Below, in pieces: positions 50,365 through 59,984 of a stretch of DNA of 64,000 bases. Both the position numbers and the translations under genes were made by a program. The notes below the pieces were generated by a model. The model had not been told where the DNA came from. It saw nothing but the letters and a program-made list of their open reading frames with translations, and searched no databases. The stretch's first letter is position 1. Each line of letters begins with the position of its first letter. This stretch comes from Variovorax sp. OAS795 (lineage in GTDB: Bacteria; Pseudomonadota; Gammaproteobacteria; Burkholderiales; Burkholderiaceae_C), in the NCBI RefSeq assembly GCF_040546685.1, contig NZ_JBEPOH010000002.1, forward strand, positions 434,001 to 498,000, read 5' to 3'.

Positions 50365-51564
50365 ATGATCATCGACCGCCGAACCCTTCTGAAGACAAGC
50401 CTCGCCGCCGTGGCGCCGGGCGCCCTGTGGACCGCGACATCCGCGCGGGCCGCGGGCGTGGGCGACAAGGAACTCGTCCTTGGCACGCACCTGGACCTTT
50501 CCGGACCGGTGGCGATCGGCATGCCCGTGATCCGCAACGGCATCCAGATGCGCATCGACGAGGCCAACGAGGCCGGCGGCATCAACGGCCGCAAGCTCCG
50601 GCTGGTCATCGAGGACAACGCGAGCCAGCCGTCCCAGGCGGTGCGCGCCGTGGACAAGCTGATCCGCAAGGACGAGGTCTTCGCGCTGCTCTGTCCGTTC
50701 GGCTCGGGACCGAACGTGGCCACGGTCAAGAAGGCGGTCGATGCGGGCGTGGTCTGCTTCGCGCCGTATGCGGCCTCGGGCCTGGTGCGCCAGGCGGCCG
50801 GCCAGACGCCGCTGCTTTTCACCACCAACCTGAACTACGACAGCACGACCTCGTCCGCCGTCAAGTGGGCCACCGGCACGCTGGGCAGCAAGAAGGTCGG
50901 CTTCATCTACCAGGAAGGTCCCTTCGGCGACCTGGTCGGCAAGGGCGTGAAGGCGGCGCTCGCAGCCAAGGGCATGCCGCTCGTGGCCGAAGCCAGCTAC
51001 AAGGTCGGCGATCTCGATTTCTCCTCGCACGTCGCACGCATGCAGGCCGCGGGCGTGGACCTCATCGTCTGCGCGACCACCACGCGAGAGACCATCGCGG
51101 TGGCGGCCGAGGTGAAAAAGCTCGGCCTTGCGGGCGTCAACGTGCTGACCGCCAGCCCGGGCCGTGCGGGCCTCACCGTCGCCCTCGGCAAGGATGCGAT
51201 GGAAGGCGTGTACGGCGTCGGCACCTGGCGCATCGCGACGCCCGACCAGTCCACCGCCGCGGAAAAGACATGGGCCGAGGCCTACCGCAAGCGCTTCAAG
51301 GCGGAGCCCGACGACGTGGCCGCCGCCTTCTACGACTACACCAGCTGGTTCCTGCAGGAGGTGCGCAACGCGGGCCGCGACCTGACGACCGACAAGCTGG
51401 TGAAGGCGCTGCAGGCATCCACTTTCAAGGGCGTGGCGTCGTACGACACGCAGCGTTTCGCCAACAACCACATCGACCCCGAATGGACCCGGGTCGAACA
51501 GGTCGTGCAGGGCCGCTGGACCGCGCGGTCCAGCGTGGTCGATCCGGCCAAGAGCGCCCTGTGA
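50365..51564 (+). CDS. Branched-chain amino acid-type ABC binding protein
   Basis: This is the periplasmic receptor of the second Liv system, 399 residues. The N-terminus IIDRRTLLKTSLAAVAPGALW has a twin-arginine-like motif, so export may be by Tat. The mature protein begins LVLGTHLDLSGPVAIGMPVIRNGIQMRIDEAN and continues with GGINGRKLRLVIEDNASQPSQAVRAVDKLI, standard for Peripla_BP_6. The stop overlaps the GTG of the ligase (51561). The ligand is unknown; operon enzymes favour an organic acid. Confidence 0.93.
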   Translation: MIIDRRTLLKTSLAAVAPGALWTATSARAAGVGDKELVLGTHLDLSGPVAIGMPVIRNGIQMRIDEANEAGGINGRKLRLVIEDNASQPSQAVRAVDKLIRKDEVFALLCPFGSGPNVATVKKAVDAGVVCFAPYAASGLVRQAAGQTPLLFTTNLNYDSTTSSAVKWATGTLGSKKVGFIYQEGPFGDLVGKGVKAALAAKGMPLVAEASYKVGDLDFSSHVARMQAAGVDLIVCATTTRETIAVAAEVKKLGLAGVNVLTASPGRAGLTVALGKDAMEGVYGVGTWRIATPDQSTAAEKTWAEAYRKRFKAEPDDVAAAFYDYTSWFLQEVRNAGRDLTTDKLVKALQASTFKGVASYDTQRFANNHIDPEWTRVEQVVQGRWTARSSVVDPAKSAL

Positions 51565-53341
51565 TCCACGTGTCGGCTTCGCTGGCCGCGGACGAGGCGC
51601 GCCTCGCGACGCTGCCCCAGCTGTGGCGGCGCCGCTGCGCCGAATGGGGCGACAGGCCTGCGCTGCGCCACAAGGAGCGCGGCATCTGGCAGGGGCTGTC
51701 CTGGAGCGGCTACTTCAGCGAAGCGCGGGCCATCGGACTGGCCCTGGCCGATGCCGGCCTTCAGGCCGGCGAGGTGGTCTCTGTGCTCTCCGACAACCGG
51801 CCCCGGTGGCTGGTCGTCGACATGGCCGCGCAGGCCATGGGCTACGTCTCGCATGGCATGTACCCGTGCAGCACGGCCGCGCAGGTAGGGCATGCGCTTG
51901 CCGAGGCCGGCTCGCGCGTGGTCTTCGTGGAGAACGCCGACCAGCTGGTGAAGGTGCTCGCGGTGCGCGACGCGTGCCCCGAACTGCGCCACATCGTGGT
52001 GCTCGAGACGCGCGGCCTGCTGCGCTTCACCGACCCGCAGGTCAGCGCCTACGACGAATGGCACGCGCGCGGAACGCAAGCCGCGGCCGGGGAACCGGCG
52101 CTGTTCGACCACCGCATCGACGCAGGCACCGGCGAGCAGGTCGCGTTCCTCGCGAGCACGGCCGGAGCACCGGCCCGGCGCGGCTGGTGGCCCGGCGCCA
52201 GCACGACGTGCTGCGCGAAGTGCGCACCATGAGCCATTGGCTCCAGCTGCGCCCGGGGGACCGCGCGCTGTCGATCATGTCGCTGGCGCAGTACGGCGAA
52301 CGCATGCTGGCCCAGAAGGCCATGCTCATGCATGAAACCTTGCTCCACCTGCCGGAGAACGGGGCCACGGTGTTCAACGACATGCTGGAGGTCGAGCCGC
52401 ACTTCCTGTTCGCGGCGCCGCGCTTCTTCGAAAAGCTGCAAGGCATGACGGAGCTGTTCATGCAGGAAGCCGTGCCTTCGGCCCGCAGCGCGTACGCCGC
52501 CAGCCTTTCGCCGGGCCGGCCGGGCTGGCTGCAGCGCAGGACGCGCGGGCGCATACGTTCGGCCCTGGGCCTTGGCAACGTGCGCGTCGCGCTCGTGGGC
52601 GGGGCTTCCAGTCCCGCACAGGTCGCCGACTGGTTCGACGCCATCGGCGTTCCGATGCTCGACTGCTACGGCATGGCCGAGGCCGGCTTCTGCAGGATCG
52701 TTCCTGCCAGCAGCGCGCAGGAAGCCGCGTCCGCGCCCATCGAAACAGGCACGCAGCTCAAGCTCGCGCCCGACGGCGAAGTGCTGGTGCGCGGCCCGGT
52801 CTCGCGCCCGGTCTACTGGGTGCGCGGAAAGCCCGGCGCCGCCGCATCCCTTGCGGACGGCTGGCTGCGCACCGGCGACCTGGGGCGTGTCGACGAACAC
52901 GGCCGCTTGCAGCTGCTGGGCCGCGTGCGCGCGCAGGCCATCGGCGCCGGAGGCGAACACATCAGCCCGGAGATTGCGGAGGATGCGTTCCGGCTCAGTG
53001 CCTACATTGCCGATGCGATCGTCGTTCCGGCGGAAGACGGGCATTCGGCCGCGCTGCTCGCGCTCGACGAAGAGCGCATCAGGAAGCATGCGCAGCAGCA
53101 CCGGCTGCCCTTCACCGACTACGCGAGCCTGCTCGGCCTGCCCGAGATCACCGCGCTCATCACGGCGCAGGTGGACATCGCGAACGGCCGATTGCCCGAG
53201 CGCCATCGCGTGCGCACGGTCCGGGTCATCCCGCGCTCGCTGCACCAGGGCGACGAAGAACTCACGCCTGCGCTGCGCCTGAACCGCAGCGTCGTGGCGA
53301 GCCGCTACGCCAACCTTTTCACCGAACCCCTTGGAGTCTGA
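51561..53341 (+). pseudogene. AMP-dependent CoA ligase, interrupted by a frameshift
   Basis: Two frames together make one long-chain-type acyl-CoA ligase of about 593 residues. Frame one, from the GTG at 51561, covers the N-terminal domain (LPQLWRRRCAEWGDRPALRHKERGIWQGLSW) and reads into EQVAFLASTAG, then continues out of frame to a stop at 52230. From about 52166 the other frame continues with STGPARLVARRQHDVLREVRTM and goes on to YGMAEAGF and DGWLRTGDLGRVDEHGRL, ending at 53341. One base is missing near 52160-52166. Even when joined, the P-loop (TSGTTGxPKG in the family) is STAGSTGPARLV, without the lysine, so activity is doubtful. A sequencing error cannot be ruled out. Confidence 0.8.
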
Positions 53342-53344
53342 TTC

Positions 53345-54529
53345 ATGAGAGAAGCCGTCATTGTTTCCACCGCGCGCACCGGCATCGGCCGCGCATTCCG
53401 CGGCGCACTGAACAACATCAAGTCGCCCACGTTGATGGGCCATGCGATCCAGCACGCGGTGCAGCGCGCGGGCATCAACCCCGGCGAGGTGGAGGACGTG
53501 GTCATCGGCAGCGCCATGGCCGCCGGCACCGCGGGCATGAACATCGGACGCCTCGCGGCGCTCGCGGCGGGACTGCCCCAGTCGGTGCCTGGACAGACGA
53601 TGGACCGGCAATGCGCCTCCGGGCTGATGGCCATCGCCACAGCGGCCAAGCAGATCATCGTCGACGGCATGGACGTGACCGTGGGCGGTGGCCAGGAGAA
53701 CATCTCCGCCGTGCAGAACCCGTTCGTCAAGTGGGTGGGCGAAGAGGCCGACCCGCTGCTCATCGCGCGCGTGCAGCATGCCTACATCCCGATGCTGCAC
53801 ACGGCCGAGATCGTGGCGAAGAAGTACGGCATCTCGCGCGAGGCGCAAGACGCGTATTCCGCGGAAGCGCAACGCCGCACCGCGCTGGCGCAGGAGCGCC
53901 ACCTGTTCGACGACGAGATCGTGCCGATCACCGCACGCATGGCCGTGGCCGACAAGCAGACGGGCGAGGTCAGCTATCGCGACGTTACGCTCGGCCGCGA
54001 CGAGGGCAACCGCCCCGACACCACGCTCGAAGGCCTTGCCAGTCTCAAGCCGGTCATCGAAGGCGGCGTGATCACCGCGGGCAATTCGAGCCAGCTGTCG
54101 GATGGCGCCTCGGCCTGCGTGCTGGTGGAGCGCACGGTCGCCGAGCGCCGCGGGCTCAAGCCGCTGGGCATCTACCGCGGCATCGCCGTCGCCGGCCTCG
54201 CACCCGAGGAGATGGGCATCGGCCCGGTCCTGGCGGTGCCCAAGCTGCTGAAGACCCACGGGCTCAAGGTCAGCGACATCGGTCTCTGGGAACTGAACGA
54301 GGCCTTTGCCTGCCAGGTGCTGTATTCGCGCGACCGGCTGGGCATCGATCCGGAGAAGCTGAACGTCAACGGCGGTGGCATCACCATCGGACACCCCTAC
54401 GGCATGACCGGCTCGCGGCTGGTGGGCCATGCGCTCATCGAAGGCAAGCGGCGCGGCGCGCGCTTCGTCGTGGTGACGATGTGCGTCGGCGGCGGCATGG
54501 GTGCCGCGGGCCTGTTCGAAGTGGCCTGA
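53345..54529 (+). CDS. Acetyl-CoA C-acyltransferase (thiolase)
   Basis: This is a degradative or biosynthetic thiolase of 394 residues. The acyl-enzyme cysteine is Cys90 in [38 protein letters not shown] (catalytic His) and [10 protein letters not shown] (second Cys) are all intact. GGAG precedes the ATG, 4 bp after the ligase frame. In the operon it would perform the last step of beta-oxidation on the acid imported by the Liv system. The chain length is not readable. Confidence 0.94.
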   Translation: MREAVIVSTARTGIGRAFRGALNNIKSPTLMGHAIQHAVQRAGINPGEVEDVVIGSAMAAGTAGMNIGRLAALAAGLPQSVPGQTMDRQCASGLMAIATAAKQIIVDGMDVTVGGGQENISAVQNPFVKWVGEEADPLLIARVQHAYIPMLHTAEIVAKKYGISREAQDAYSAEAQRRTALAQERHLFDDEIVPITARMAVADKQTGEVSYRDVTLGRDEGNRPDTTLEGLASLKPVIEGGVITAGNSSQLSDGASACVLVERTVAERRGLKPLGIYRGIAVAGLAPEEMGIGPVLAVPKLLKTHGLKVSDIGLWELNEAFACQVLYSRDRLGIDPEKLNVNGGGITIGHPYGMTGSRLVGHALIEGKRRGARFVVVTMCVGGGMGAAGLFEVA

Positions 54530-54545
54530 CGCAGGGAGCAACACC

Positions 54546-56324
54546 ATGACCTACCAGATCCCGCTGCGCGACATTCAATTCGTCCTGCACGAGCTGCTCC
54601 AGGTGCCGGCCATGCTGGAAGCCTGCGGCCAGCCGGAGCTCGATGGCGAGACCATCGACCAGGTGCTCACCGCGGCCGGCCAGTTCGCGTCCGAGGTGAT
54701 CGCGCCGCTCAATGGGCCGGGCGATGCGCACGGCTGCAGCATGCCTTCGCCCGGCGTGGTGCTGACGCCGCCGGGCTTCAAGAAGGCCTACGACGAATTC
54801 ACGAAGAACGGCTGGCCAGGACTGGCTTGCAGCCCCGAGTTCGGCGGCCAGGGCTTTCCTTCGGTCGTGGCCAACGCGGTCTACGAAGTCTTTGGCGGCG
54901 CGAACATGGCCTGGGCCTCCTACCCCGGCATGTCGCACGCCACTTATGTGAACGTGTCGGCCAACGGATCGGACGAACAGAAGGCGCTCTACCTGCCCAA
55001 GATTGCCTCGGGCGAGTGGGCCGGCACCATGTGCCTGACCGAGCCCAATGCGGGCACCGACCTGGGCCTGATGCGCACCCGCGCCGTGGTGCAGCCCGAC
55101 GGCAGCTACAGCATCACCGGCAGCAAGATCTTCATCTCGGGCGGCGAGCAGGACCTGACCGGCAACATCATGCACCTGGTGCTCGCACGCCTCGCCGACG
55201 CGCCGCCGGGCGTCAAGGGCATCTCGCTTTTCATCGTGCCCAAGTTCATTCCCGATGCGAACGGCGCGGCCGGCGCACGCAACGGGGTGGTCTGCGGCTC
55301 CATCGAGCACAAGCTGGGCATCCACGGAAACTCGACCTGCACCATCAACTTCGACGGCGCGACCGGCTGGCTGCTGGGTGCGCCCAACAAGGGGCTGGCG
55401 GGCATGTTCGTGCAGATGAACCACATGCGCGTGCTCGTCGGCATGATCGCCATCGGCCTGATGGAAGCGGCCTACCAGAAGGCCCTGGCCTACGCGAAGG
55501 ATCGGCTGCAGGGCCGCACCAGCGGCGCCAGATCGTCCGGCGAAGCGGCCGATCCGATCATCGAGCATGCCGACGTGCGCCGCATGCTGCTCACGCAGAA
55601 GGCGAACATCGAGGGTGCGCGCGCACTGGCGCTGTGGACCGCGCAGCTGAGCGATCTCCAGCGCCTTCATCCCGACGCCGCGAGGCGCAACGAGACGGCC
55701 GAACTGCTCGGCCTGCTGACGCCGCTCGTGAAGGCGCTGTCGAGCGACCTCGCGGTGGAAGGCACGCTGCTCGCCATGCAGGTGTTCGGTGGACATGGCT
55801 ACATCCGCGAGAACGGTGTCGAGCAGCACCTGCGCGACGTTCGCATCGTGGGGCTGTACGAGGGCACCAACGGCGTGCAGGCCATGGACCTGCTCGGACG
55901 CAAGGTGCTGGCCGACCAGGGCCGGCAGATGGGCGTCTTCCTGGACATGGCCGGCGCGTTCGCCGAGACCTGCGGCCCGCGCGAGGCGATGCGCGAGTTT
56001 TCGGAGCCGCTCGCCGCCCTGGCCGCCGACATCCGCCAGCTCACCGGCGAGCTCGTGGCCACGTCGGCGCACGACCCGCATGCCGCGGGCGCGGCCGCTG
56101 CGCCCTACCTGCGGCTGGTCGGGCACCTGGCCCTCGCCTGGACCTGGGCGCGCATGGCCGAGGTGGCGTTGAGGAATGCGGACTCGACCGACCCGATCTA
56201 TGCATCGAAGATTGCCACGGCGCGCTTCTACTTCCAGCGGCTGCTGCCGCAGACGGCGGCGCTGTGCGGGGAGATCCGGGCCGGGTCGTCGGCATTGATG
56301 GAGCCGGCCGTTGACCTCTTTTGA
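54546..56324 (+). CDS. Acyl-CoA dehydrogenase, long form with C-terminal domain
   Basis: This is a large acyl-CoA dehydrogenase of 592 residues, in the group of DmdC/FadE-type enzymes with an extra C-terminal helical domain. GTMCLTEPNAGTDLGLMRTRA is the FAD/substrate loop, LGIHGNSTCTINFD and MQVFGGHGYIRENGVEQHLRDVRIVGLYEGTNGVQAMDLLGRKV carry the flavin contacts and the C-terminal Glu region (YEGTN). ATG at 54546 has GGAG at 54535. It is the last gene of the Liv operon; GC content falls visibly soon after its stop. Confidence 0.92.
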   Translation: MTYQIPLRDIQFVLHELLQVPAMLEACGQPELDGETIDQVLTAAGQFASEVIAPLNGPGDAHGCSMPSPGVVLTPPGFKKAYDEFTKNGWPGLACSPEFGGQGFPSVVANAVYEVFGGANMAWASYPGMSHATYVNVSANGSDEQKALYLPKIASGEWAGTMCLTEPNAGTDLGLMRTRAVVQPDGSYSITGSKIFISGGEQDLTGNIMHLVLARLADAPPGVKGISLFIVPKFIPDANGAAGARNGVVCGSIEHKLGIHGNSTCTINFDGATGWLLGAPNKGLAGMFVQMNHMRVLVGMIAIGLMEAAYQKALAYAKDRLQGRTSGARSSGEAADPIIEHADVRRMLLTQKANIEGARALALWTAQLSDLQRLHPDAARRNETAELLGLLTPLVKALSSDLAVEGTLLAMQVFGGHGYIRENGVEQHLRDVRIVGLYEGTNGVQAMDLLGRKVLADQGRQMGVFLDMAGAFAETCGPREAMREFSEPLAALAADIRQLTGELVATSAHDPHAAGAAAAPYLRLVGHLALAWTWARMAEVALRNADSTDPIYASKIATARFYFQRLLPQTAALCGEIRAGSSALMEPAVDLF

Positions 56325-56664
56325 CCGTGTGGTGTGCAGGTTGACGTGACTTCCTGCGCATGTAGTGCAACTTCTGCAGCTTCCATCGCGGCAAGGTCGA
56401 CAGTAAAGCAGCGAACACGGGTCAATTTCCTTTACGCTCGTGCTCTTCGCCAGGACCTCACAAGGCACGTGCCATCGTTGCTCTCGTGTCCATCTACGAA
56501 GCCTTCGTTTGGAAAACTCAGTTGCTCGAGTAGACAAGACGGCTAAACGTCGCAGCGATCGGAGGAGATTGCTTTACACAGGCGATTGAAATATTTTCTA
56601 AAGGTCCGTTGCCACCGAAAGCCTCAAGGCTTCGGCAGCGGGAAGTTCTCAGGGAGTTGAGTCG
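56325..56664. promoter_or_regulatory. Junction and leader region before the desaturase cluster
   Basis: This 340-bp gap marks the change from high-GC DNA to the lower-GC cluster. No gene was recognised. A weak promoter candidate, TTGCTT (56569-56574) with TATTTT 17 bp later (56592-56597), lies 68 bp before the first desaturase. A hairpin CCGAA-A-GCC / GGC-TTCGG (56615-56635) would be in the transcript leader. The ribosome site is GGGAG before the ATG at 56665. Confidence 0.4.
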
Positions 56665-57687
56665 ATGAGTCAGAAGTCGAGTGGCGCGGGTCACGAAATA
56701 CGAGCGCGCCTGCTTTCCATTTCGGCGCAGTACAGCCGGGCACAACCGGCTAGGAGCGCAGTTCAGTTAACCCTCACCTTTAGCCTATGGCTGGCAACCT
56801 ACGTGGCGGGACTGGCATTCGGAGGAGGGTCGCTGCTCGGAGCGGTAGCCTCAGCAGCCGTTGCTGCCGTGTTCGTTGTCCGGCTTTTCATGATCCAGCA
56901 TGACTGCGGCCATCGCTCGTTCTTTTCTTCCGACCGCGCGAATGACATGCTTGGCTTTTGCCTGGGCGTGGTGACGATGACGCCGTACCGATGCTGGCGC
57001 CGATTTCATGCTCAGCACCACAGCACTTCCGGCAACCTTGACCAAAGGGGATTTGGCGACATCCATACGCTGACTACGCGGGAATACGAAGCCCTTACTC
57101 CTGCGCAGCAGCGGCGATATCGCATCTATCGACATCCACTGGTTCTGTTGCTGATTGGGCCCCCGTATCTTTTCATTCTGCGCCAGCGGACCACTTACAA
57201 GGTGCCTCTCAACTGGAGAGCCGAGCGCCGCAGCATTCATCTCACCAATCTCGGTTGCTTATCCCTGCTGGTGCTGCCATGCGTTTTCTGCGATCCGATT
57301 CGCGTGATCGTCTTTCACCTCACCATGATGTCGTTTGCGGCGATCGCAGGCGTGTGGCTCTTCTACATCCAGCACCAATTCCCCAATGCGTACTGGCGCC
57401 ACGAGGGCGAGTGGGAGTCCTGGCAAGCCAGCATGGAGGGGGCAACATACTATGACTTGCCTGCATGGCTTCGATGGGTCACCGCGAGCATCGGGCTCCA
57501 CCACATCCATCACTTGGACGCGCGAATCCCGAACTACCGGCTCTACGAATGCTTCAAGAAGCATTCGGAGTTTGGAAACCCCCCACGCATCACGTTTCTC
57601 CAGAGCATTGCCTGCCTGAAACTCCGGCTGTGGGATCCGCTTTCCGGCAGGATGGTGCCACTGCCTCGTGCGGACAGCAAAGCCTGA
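56665..57687 (+). CDS. Membrane fatty acid desaturase 1 (DesA/omega-6-like)
   Basis: This is a di-iron membrane desaturase, 340 residues, with four to six helices. The three histidine boxes are HDCGH (79-83), HAQHH (115-119) and HHIHH (279-283). The HDCGH plus HHxHH set is that of delta-12/omega-6 desaturases, which add a second double bond to oleoyl chains; bacterial polyyne pathways use relatives. It is the first gene of a six-gene rightward cluster, where each gene is 0-35 bp from or overlaps the next. Third codon positions are less GC-biased than in genes on either side, pointing to transfer. Confidence 0.92.
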   Translation: MSQKSSGAGHEIRARLLSISAQYSRAQPARSAVQLTLTFSLWLATYVAGLAFGGGSLLGAVASAAVAAVFVVRLFMIQHDCGHRSFFSSDRANDMLGFCLGVVTMTPYRCWRRFHAQHHSTSGNLDQRGFGDIHTLTTREYEALTPAQQRRYRIYRHPLVLLLIGPPYLFILRQRTTYKVPLNWRAERRSIHLTNLGCLSLLVLPCVFCDPIRVIVFHLTMMSFAAIAGVWLFYIQHQFPNAYWRHEGEWESWQASMEGATYYDLPAWLRWVTASIGLHHIHHLDARIPNYRLYECFKKHSEFGNPPRITFLQSIACLKLRLWDPLSGRMVPLPRADSKA

Positions 57688-57703
57688 GCAGGGAGGAAAT
57701 CCA

Positions 57704-58399
57704 GTGAGCCTCTCCGTCTTGGGAAATTTGACATGCGGATTCGCAGGCGGTTATCTCGTCGCGAGTCTCATCGAGTCCGCCATGCATCAACATGTGTCGG
57801 ACGCACCGAAGAAAACGGTCAAACGTTGGGAGCGTTTTCCACGCCTCTTTCGCTACCTGATCCGAACGCGGTATTCGCACCACATTGTCCACCATCGCAG
57901 AACATTCAAGCAGGACCACATCACACAGTTTCGGTCCATGTCGGAACAAGAAGCGCTGGATCAGGAACTGGCTGATCGCGGACGCCACGGTCGCATCATC
58001 CAGCGTTCATCTTACGCAGTTCGCTTGCATGGAAGCGGCGCACTGGTCTTCGTTGCCCCGCTGTTGCCGGCCGTTCCCCTTACGGCTTTCACCTTGGGTG
58101 TGTGGGGGACGCTGGGTTGCTGTGCCGCCTTGGCACTCCCACCGCTATTCAGTCATTTCATTCACCCATTTCTGCACATGCCGCACTCGAAAGCGATGCG
58201 CGAAGCGCCTCGTTTGACGGCGTGGCTATTAAGGCGTTGGTACTTTCGTTCGATGGCTCGCAACCACTACATGCACCATCGCTACTTGGCCTCGAATTTC
58301 AACCTTGTTCTTGGCGGCGATGTGTTACGCCGGCGATACCGCTCTCCTACCGAGAGTGACCTTGGAGAGATGCAGCGCCTGGGCCTGCGGATCGACTGA
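57704..58399 (+). CDS. Fatty acid hydroxylase/sterol desaturase-like membrane protein
   Basis: This is a small membrane protein of 231 residues with the clustered histidines of the fatty acid hydroxylase superfamily: MHQH (27-30), SHHIVHH (58-64), HFIHPFLHMPH (151-161) and NHYMHH (187-192). These can bind two irons. Hydrophobic helices lie between them (APLLPAVPLTAFTLGVWGTLGCCAAL). Spacing differs from classic sterol desaturases, so the reaction (hydroxylation, desaturation or other) is unknown. The GTG at 57704 is chosen because GGGAGG lies 7 bp upstream; it begins 16 bp after desaturase 1. Same low-GC style as its neighbours. Confidence 0.72.
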   Translation: MSLSVLGNLTCGFAGGYLVASLIESAMHQHVSDAPKKTVKRWERFPRLFRYLIRTRYSHHIVHHRRTFKQDHITQFRSMSEQEALDQELADRGRHGRIIQRSSYAVRLHGSGALVFVAPLLPAVPLTAFTLGVWGTLGCCAALALPPLFSHFIHPFLHMPHSKAMREAPRLTAWLLRRWYFRSMARNHYMHHRYLASNFNLVLGGDVLRRRYRSPTESDLGEMQRLGLRID

Positions 58400-58418
58400 C
58401 CCTTTCACGAATTCCGCA

Positions 58419-58886
58419 ATGAACCTGCTTCTTCGAATGCTCTGGGTATGGCTCCTTTCACTGCGCCGCGATCGATTGCCGGTTGGCGTGGCGGAGAGCC
58501 GCCTGCGCCTCATCACGCTGCCCAACGATCTCGACCTCAATCTGCACATGAACAACGGTCGTTATCTGACGATAGCCGACCTGTCTCGGGTCGATCTGTT
58601 TCTACGGACCGGCCTTGTGTCGGTCATGCGAAAGGAGAAGTGGGCGCCGATCATCGCGGAACACGCGATGATTTATAGGCATTCGCTGAGGCTCTTCCAG
58701 CGGTTTGAGGCGGTGATGCGACTGACTCACTGGGATGATCGCTACTTCTATATGAGCCACTGGTTTCTGGTAGGGGAGCGAGTAATGGCAGAGGGTACAT
58801 CTGCCGGCGTCATTCGCGGACGTGACGGCGTTGTTGCACCGGAACGAGTTCTTGAACGACTTCGGTTCGAGCGGAGATTGACATGA
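58419..58886 (+). CDS. Hot-dog fold acyl thioesterase
   Basis: This is a thioesterase of 155 residues of the 4-hydroxybenzoyl-CoA thioesterase/FatA-like group. The signature is LPNDLDLNLHMNNGRYLTIADLSRVDLF (about 34-61), where the Asn-Gly pair and the central helix form the active site. It could release a fatty acid from CoA or ACP. It starts 19 bp after the hydroxylase-like gene and its stop overlaps the start of desaturase 2 (ATGA at 58883). A thioesterase between desaturases is also the arrangement in polyyne clusters. Confidence 0.87.
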   Translation: MNLLLRMLWVWLLSLRRDRLPVGVAESRLRLITLPNDLDLNLHMNNGRYLTIADLSRVDLFLRTGLVSVMRKEKWAPIIAEHAMIYRHSLRLFQRFEAVMRLTHWDDRYFYMSHWFLVGERVMAEGTSAGVIRGRDGVVAPERVLERLRFERRLT

Positions 58887-59974
58887 CCACGGCGCGGGCT
58901 GCGGACCGCACCGTTTTAGCTCCGACACGAGCGTGGTCCGCAATGGAAGTCGCCGCGTTCACTACTCGACTGCGAACTGAACTCCGCGAGGCAGGAGTGT
59001 TCAGAAATGACGACGCGGGCTACTGGGTGCGCGGCCTGTGGGTGCTCATCGTCACCGCTTGCGTCTGGATTGCATTCCTCTCTGCCGATGCGTGGGCCGC
59101 ACGAGCGGCTGTTGCCATCCTGGCCGGATACATCGGCGTGCAGTCCTCGGCCATTGCGCATGAGGCGGGGCACGGAGCTGTCACGCGCGACAGAAAATGG
59201 AGTTGGTTTGTTGGCCGGCTCTTTATGAGCACGATCATCGGCGCGTCCTACAGCGCTTGGATTGGTCGCCATGGCCCACACCACGTCCATCCCAATTCGC
59301 GCAAAGACCCGGACGTTCGTCCGTCGCTCTTCAGCTTCAATGAGACCGACGCCATTGCTGCCAAGGGGTTGGCCGCGTGGTGCACCCGAAAGCAACACGT
59401 TCTGTTGATTCCCCTCTCAACACTGATGGGCTTCTCGCTGAAGATCGCGGGCTGGAAGCACGTCGTGCGGAGGCCGGCAGCAGAATGGGTCGATCTCACA
59501 CTTCTGATCCTTCACGCCGCCATATGGATCGTCTTGCCGGCGTTCTGGATCGGAATCGCAAACTCCTTGCTCAACTATGTGCTTCTCACCTGGGTCGAGG
59601 GCGCGTACCTGGCGTTCGTCTTCCTTGCAAATCATCTCGGAGGGCCAACCAGCGAGGAAGCCTGCGCCTGGCCACCTTCCTTGCGGCAGATCGTCACCGC
59701 GCGGAATCTGCCTTCCAACAGATTGCTGACCCATCTATGCATCGGGCTCAATACGCACATCGAGCATCACCTGTTCGGCAATCTCCCTGCGACGCGGCTG
59801 TCGGAGGCTCGCAATATTACCCGCCGCATCTGCCAAAGCCATGGCGTACCTTACCGGGAGTGCACGTTGGGTCAAGCCTTCGCGGAGGTGCATCGGTACA
59901 ACCGGCGCATGGCAGACGCTGCCCGTCAAGCTCAGCGATCGCGTAGATCTCTGGCGTGCGAAGCCGGCGGCTGA
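58883..59974 (+). CDS. Membrane fatty acid desaturase 2
   Basis: This is a membrane desaturase of 363 residues. Histidine boxes are HEAGH (93-97), HGPHH (130-134) and HIEHH (292-296), all complete. The HIEHH box with LFGNLPATRLSEARNI follows the pattern of acyl-lipid or acyl-CoA desaturases of the DesC/Delta-5 kind. The N-terminal 45 residues are soluble. It is coupled to the thioesterase by a 4-bp overlap and is followed 10 bp later by the hydrolase. It is distinct from desaturases 1 and 3, so the three are not recent copies. Confidence 0.9.
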   Translation: MTTARAADRTVLAPTRAWSAMEVAAFTTRLRTELREAGVFRNDDAGYWVRGLWVLIVTACVWIAFLSADAWAARAAVAILAGYIGVQSSAIAHEAGHGAVTRDRKWSWFVGRLFMSTIIGASYSAWIGRHGPHHVHPNSRKDPDVRPSLFSFNETDAIAAKGLAAWCTRKQHVLLIPLSTLMGFSLKIAGWKHVVRRPAAEWVDLTLLILHAAIWIVLPAFWIGIANSLLNYVLLTWVEGAYLAFVFLANHLGGPTSEEACAWPPSLRQIVTARNLPSNRLLTHLCIGLNTHIEHHLFGNLPATRLSEARNITRRICQSHGVPYRECTLGQAFAEVHRYNRRMADAARQAQRSRRSLACEAGG

Positions 59975-59984
59975 GGAGCGCTGC

